DNA of 64,000 nt from an uncultured Gammaproteobacteria bacterium (GTDB lineage Bacteria > Pseudomonadota > Gammaproteobacteria > Pseudomonadales > Pseudohongiellaceae): positions 119,285-183,284 of the forward strand of contig CALEJT010000012.1 of assembly GCA_937898685.1 (NCBI GenBank), given 5' to 3'. Positions 61,127 through 64,000 of this stretch are shown in pieces. Below the pieces are notes generated by a model, which worked only from the letters and a program-made list of their open reading frames with translations, was not told where the DNA came from and did no database searches. Both the position numbers and the translations under genes were made by a program. How positions within the stretch are numbered: the stretch's first letter is position 1; every line of letters begins with the position of its first letter.

Positions 61127-62359
61127 TCAAAGTTCGATGCGCTGTCCTGCGATCCACACGGACACCAATTGCTCCGTGTTGTGGATGTCCTCCAGTGGAT
61201 CTGCACCAAGCACGAGGAAGTCGGCCCAGTTGCCCGGCACGAGACTGCCGACGCCATCGAGATCCATGCAATCGGCGGCGACACTGGTTGCCGACAACAA
61301 CACATCCTTCGGGCTGAGACCTGCTTCCACCATCAACTGCAGTTCGAGATGCTCGAAGTAGCCGACGAAGCGATCGGGGAAAGCGCCGCTGTCGGTACCC
61401 AGGGCCACACGCAGACCCGCATCGTGCACTCGTTTGAGATTGCGCTGCGCCATCGCCAGATCGGCCTTGCCTTGCGCGGCGTTGCCTGCATAGCGCGTGC
61501 GCGCTTCGTCGGTACTCAGTGACGCGATGATCTGGGTATCCGCACCACGCAGGAAGAAGGGATCGTCGAAGAAAGCCGGCCTGGTTTCGTAAACGTAAGT
61601 GGAGACTTCGCGCGTGAGGGTCGGAATCAAGCAGGCTTCGTTGTTGCGCATCAGCTGCAGGAATTCTTCGTCCACTTCCTGATCGCGCACACTGTGGGCA
61701 ACGACATCGAGGCCGGACTTCAGAAAACTCTTCGCTTCGGAGAGCAGATAGATGTGAGCCGCAACCTTCAGATCATGTTGATGTGCGGCGTCGACGAGCG
61801 CACGCGAAACCTCTTCGCTCATGTTCTCATTCATCACTCGCGCCTTCACCCAATCGGCATCGAGGGCGGCGACGGCTTCGATGCCCTGCTCCGCCTGCGC
61901 GGGAGAATCGATGCGTTCCTGGATGGGACCGGCGAAATAGAAACGCGCAGTGCCGGGAGCGGCCGGATTCTGTGCATCGCGCAACCTGCGATGCGTGTCG
62001 TTCTCACCACCGAGGCTGAGCACGGTGGTCACACCATAGCGACCGTAGACGGCGAGCTTGTGTTCGGTGTCTTCCGCGGCATGACCGTGCGCATTGACCA
62101 TGCCCGGCATCACGAAGGCACCATCGAGATCGACGGTGGTGGCACCGCTCGGCACGTTCACGCTGCCTGCTGCGCCAACGGCAGTGATGCGACCGTTCTC
62201 CACCACCAGCACGGCATCCTCGACCACATCGGCGCCGGTGCCATCGAACAGACGGAAATTGGTGAAGGCCTGCGGACCACTCGATTGCGCCTGCACACCA
62301 TGTGACAGACACAGAGCGGCTGCCAGGGCAGCCAAACGCGGCAGGAAGGATGAGGACAT
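61127..62359 (-). CDS. Secreted amidohydrolase family protein
   Basis: 410 aa with AAGGGAGA 7 bp before the ATG. Signal peptide about 1-24 (ending VQA). The amidohydrolase fold shows GMVNAHGHA (metal His pair near 91-93), a Lys in WVKARV (about 168) acting as carbamylated metal ligand candidate, VAAHIYLL (His), DVVAHS (His) and GTDSGAFPD (Asp near 348), the imidazolonepropionase-like/prolidase pattern. A periplasmic metal hydrolase; substrate unknown. A hairpin spans its stop codon, without T-run. Neighbour of the M20 gene upstream. Confidence 0.88.
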   Translation of the reverse strand: MSSSFLPRLAALAAALCLSHGVQAQSSGPQAFTNFRLFDGTGADVVEDAVLVVENGRITAVGAAGSVNVPSGATTVDLDGAFVMPGMVNAHGHAAEDTEHKLAVYGRYGVTTVLSLGGENDTHRRLRDAQNPAAPGTARFYFAGPIQERIDSPAQAEQGIEAVAALDADWVKARVMNENMSEEVSRALVDAAHQHDLKVAAHIYLLSEAKSFLKSGLDVVAHSVRDQEVDEEFLQLMRNNEACLIPTLTREVSTYVYETRPAFFDDPFFLRGADTQIIASLSTDEARTRYAGNAAQGKADLAMAQRNLKRVHDAGLRVALGTDSGAFPDRFVGYFEHLELQLMVEAGLSPKDVLLSATSVAADCMDLDGVGSLVPGNWADFLVLGADPLEDIHNTEQLVSVWIAGQRIEL

Positions 62360-62375
62360 GGCGGAGTCTCCCTTG

Positions 62376-62399
62376 TGACGCCTCTAACGTGAGGCGTCA
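62376..62399 (-). terminator. Hairpin between the M20 gene and the amidohydrolase gene
   Basis: A 9-bp stem (62376-62384 with 62391-62399) with a 6-base loop, 41 bp after the M20 stop and 17 bp before the amidohydrolase start. It could end the M20 transcript or sit in the amidohydrolase leader. No strong T-run on the minus strand. Confidence 0.5.
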
Positions 62400-62439
62400 A
62401 CTATACAGGGCTCCGCCGTGGTGTGAAGTCCAATGCGAA

Positions 62440-64000
62440 TCAACGCGGCGGGTACGCAATGCCGAGCTGTTCGAGATAACTGCTGTACTTGCTGGGATCG
62501 TAGTAGAACTTGCGCATCTCGGGACGCAGACGCTCCATCAGATCCGCATTGAGATGGATGGCAGGTTTATCGTCCGGACCGAGCACGGGGTCGTACTTCA
62601 TGCCTTTGAGCTGCTCGTTCTCGAAATAGTCCTTCGCTGCGGCGAGCAACTGCGGATCTTCCAACAGATCGAGCACCGTCATCGCCACCACCTTGGCACC
62701 GGCCACCGCGCCCTTGTGCGCGATGGGCGTGGCCATCGCCATGGCAGCCGTGACGTGGTGACCCGTGGTGTTGGGAATGTTCGACGGATAGCTCACCGTG
62801 ATGGTGGGCACCGTCCACATCACGTCGCCGATGTCGTCCGAAGGACCACCGGTGGAAACGCCGCGGGTTTCCGGCGTCGACAGCGGAGAGACGTCGTCGT
62901 ACAGCACTTTCTGGCCACTGCCGCCGGCAACGTAGGGCACGAAGGATGGCACGGTGTTGCGCGCCACGGCTTCGGCGAACTTGTAGTCGTCCTCGCTCCA
63001 CTTCGGCTGCCCCACCAACTCGATGTTCTTCTGCGCGGCTTCGGCCATCGGACGGTTGCCGTGATGCGGTGCCGCATAACCCAGGATGCGACGCTCGACG
63101 GTAGTCCCCGTCGCCATCGCCGCCGCTTCGGAAATCGTGTTGCCCGTTTCGAACAGATTGCGCACGGAGGCGAAGTCGGTGTCGCGGAAGTAGTACCAGA
63201 CCGACGCGACGTCGGGCACGACGTTGGGCTGGCCGCCACCGTTGCTGATCACGTAATGCGAACGCTGCGACAGCGGCAGATGCTCGCGTCGCATGTTCCA
63301 GGCGTAGTTCATCAACTCCACCGCGTCGAGTGCACTGCGCCCGGCCCAGGGTGCGCCGGCGGCGTGCGAGGTCTTGCCGTGGAAGGTGTATTCCACCGAC
63401 ACCATGCCGGTGGTCGAACCACCGCCCCACGAAGTACCGAGACGATTGCCCACGTGCGTGAAGATGGTGGCATCGACACCATCGAACACACCATCGCGCA
63501 CGTAGAAGGCCTTGGTGGCGAGCAACTCTTCCGCCACACCCGGCCACAGCATCAAGCGACCTTGGATGCCGCGTGACTCCATCAGATCCTTCACTGCGAG
63601 TGCAGCCGCGATCATCACTGGCATGCCGGAGTTGTGACCTTCACCATGCCCCGGCGCACCGGGAATCATCGGCTTGATCTCGGGCACGCCGGGGAACTGC
63701 GAAAGACCCAAGAGGCCATCGATGTCACTACCGAGGGCGATCAGCGGACCACTATTGCCCCAGGTTGCGGTCCACGCCGTGGGAATGCCGGCGATACCGC
63801 GTTCGATGGTGAAGCCGTTGGCTTCGAGTATGCCCGTCAGATATTTCGAGGTTTCGAATTCCTGAAAACCCGGCTCCGCAAAACTGAACACGGAGTCGAC
63901 CATTTCCTGAACCAGCTTGGCACGCGCATCGACGTTGGCGGCAAGTGCCTGCTTCAGTTCAATGCTGGCTTCGGCAAAGGCAGACTCGATGGGGACGGCG
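62440..64000 (-). CDS. M20 family amidohydrolase (AbgB-like), 5' end beyond window
   Basis: At least 520 codons are in the window and the frame stays open to base 64000, so the start lies outside; an internal ATG at 63901-63903 is in frame but the extra 32 residues before it are also coding-like. M20 metal motifs: GSDIDGLLGL (Asp), GHGEGHNSGM (His/Glu), GVAEELLATK (catalytic Glu), with the dimerisation insert. It resembles p-aminobenzoyl-glutamate hydrolase subunit B. A zinc amidohydrolase; export cannot be judged without the N-terminus. Confidence 0.85.
   Translation of the reverse strand, partial: AVPIESAFAEASIELKQALAANVDARAKLVQEMVDSVFSFAEPGFQEFETSKYLTGILEANGFTIERGIAGIPTAWTATWGNSGPLIALGSDIDGLLGLSQFPGVPEIKPMIPGAPGHGEGHNSGMPVMIAAALAVKDLMESRGIQGRLMLWPGVAEELLATKAFYVRDGVFDGVDATIFTHVGNRLGTSWGGGSTTGMVSVEYTFHGKTSHAAGAPWAGRSALDAVELMNYAWNMRREHLPLSQRSHYVISNGGGQPNVVPDVASVWYYFRDTDFASVRNLFETGNTISEAAAMATGTTVERRILGYAAPHHGNRPMAEAAQKNIELVGQPKWSEDDYKFAEAVARNTVPSFVPYVAGGSGQKVLYDDVSPLSTPETRGVSTGGPSDDIGDVMWTVPTITVSYPSNIPNTTGHHVTAAMAMATPIAHKGAVAGAKVVAMTVLDLLEDPQLLAAAKDYFENEQLKGMKYDPVLGPDDKPAIHLNADLMERLRPEMRKFYYDPSKYSSYLEQLGIAYPPR

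Noticed and set aside
61121..61143. Inverted repeat over the amidohydrolase stop codon as a terminator
   Set aside because: Perfect 8-bp stem but no T-run; it may be chance or a weak hairpin, so it is not listed as a feature.
62302..63576. 424-codon + strand frame over the two amidohydrolases
   Set aside because: Antisense to well-supported genes; composition typical of a GC-rich shadow.
1..64000. CRISPR arrays, prophage, insertion sequences, rRNA genes, toxin-antitoxin pairs
   Set aside because: I saw no direct repeat-spacer array, no transposase or integrase motif, no rRNA and no recognisable toxin-antitoxin pair on reading both strands.

Overview
The window is a chromosomal segment of a high-GC gammaproteobacterium. 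Gene order is the strongest clue. The blocks aspS-ruvC-ruvA-ruvB-tolQRAB-pal-cpoB-queE-queC-tRNA-Lys, nadA/bepA/tusA-like/dapA/bamC/purC, proS/yihY/arsC/wrbA/sppA/hda and pepN/DUF2797/DUF1315/rhomboid/nadK all resemble the arrangement I recall from Pseudomonas and related Pseudomonadales. The genus cannot be named from sequence alone. No phage, insertion sequence, integrase, transposase or CRISPR array was seen.

Layout. Positions 1-8.5 kb are accessory metabolism: the start of a tripartite tricarboxylate transporter (TctA partial, TctB), a divergent AraC-type regulator, a molybdenum hydroxylase operon (2Fe-2S subunit, Tat-exported molybdopterin subunit, secreted metallo-beta-lactamase-fold hydrolase), a CigR-like lipoprotein, a YeeN-type YebC protein and an aromatic-acid MFS transporter. 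Positions 8.5-24 kb hold peptidase N, the DUF2797/DUF1315/rhomboid cluster, NAD kinase, a methyltransferase-like protein, MnmC, aminopeptidase ApeB with an FKBP isomerase, an LRR lipoprotein and the operon dapA-bamC-purC-rmuC-miaE. Positions 24-41 kb hold tusA-like/AI-2E, bepA, nadA, tRNA-Lys, queC, queE, the Tol-Pal envelope operon, ruvABC, aspS and an FmdB zinc ribbon. Positions 41-52 kb hold an HU-like protein, proS, yihY, arsC-wrbA-DUF2069-sppA, hda, DUF2066, DUF3108 and selO.

Positions 52.1-61.1 kb are the most unusual part. They contain a probably frameshifted small gene, a PAS-PAS hybrid histidine kinase, a lone receiver, a NarL-type regulator with a triple-GAF kinase, a chimeric FixL/FixJ-like remnant, two tandem XapX micro-genes and tRNA-Arg(CCU). 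The window ends with a secreted amidohydrolase and an M20 amidohydrolase cut by the right edge.

Several genes expected from relatives are absent from their usual slots: ybgC between ruvB and tolQ, the canonical pmpR between aspS and ruvC, and purMN next to the DUF2066 gene. Most of the window is housekeeping. No clearly new system was found. The best leads are the decayed kinase/regulator fusion, the frameshifted gene, the XapX pair and the Mo-hydroxylase/MBL operon.
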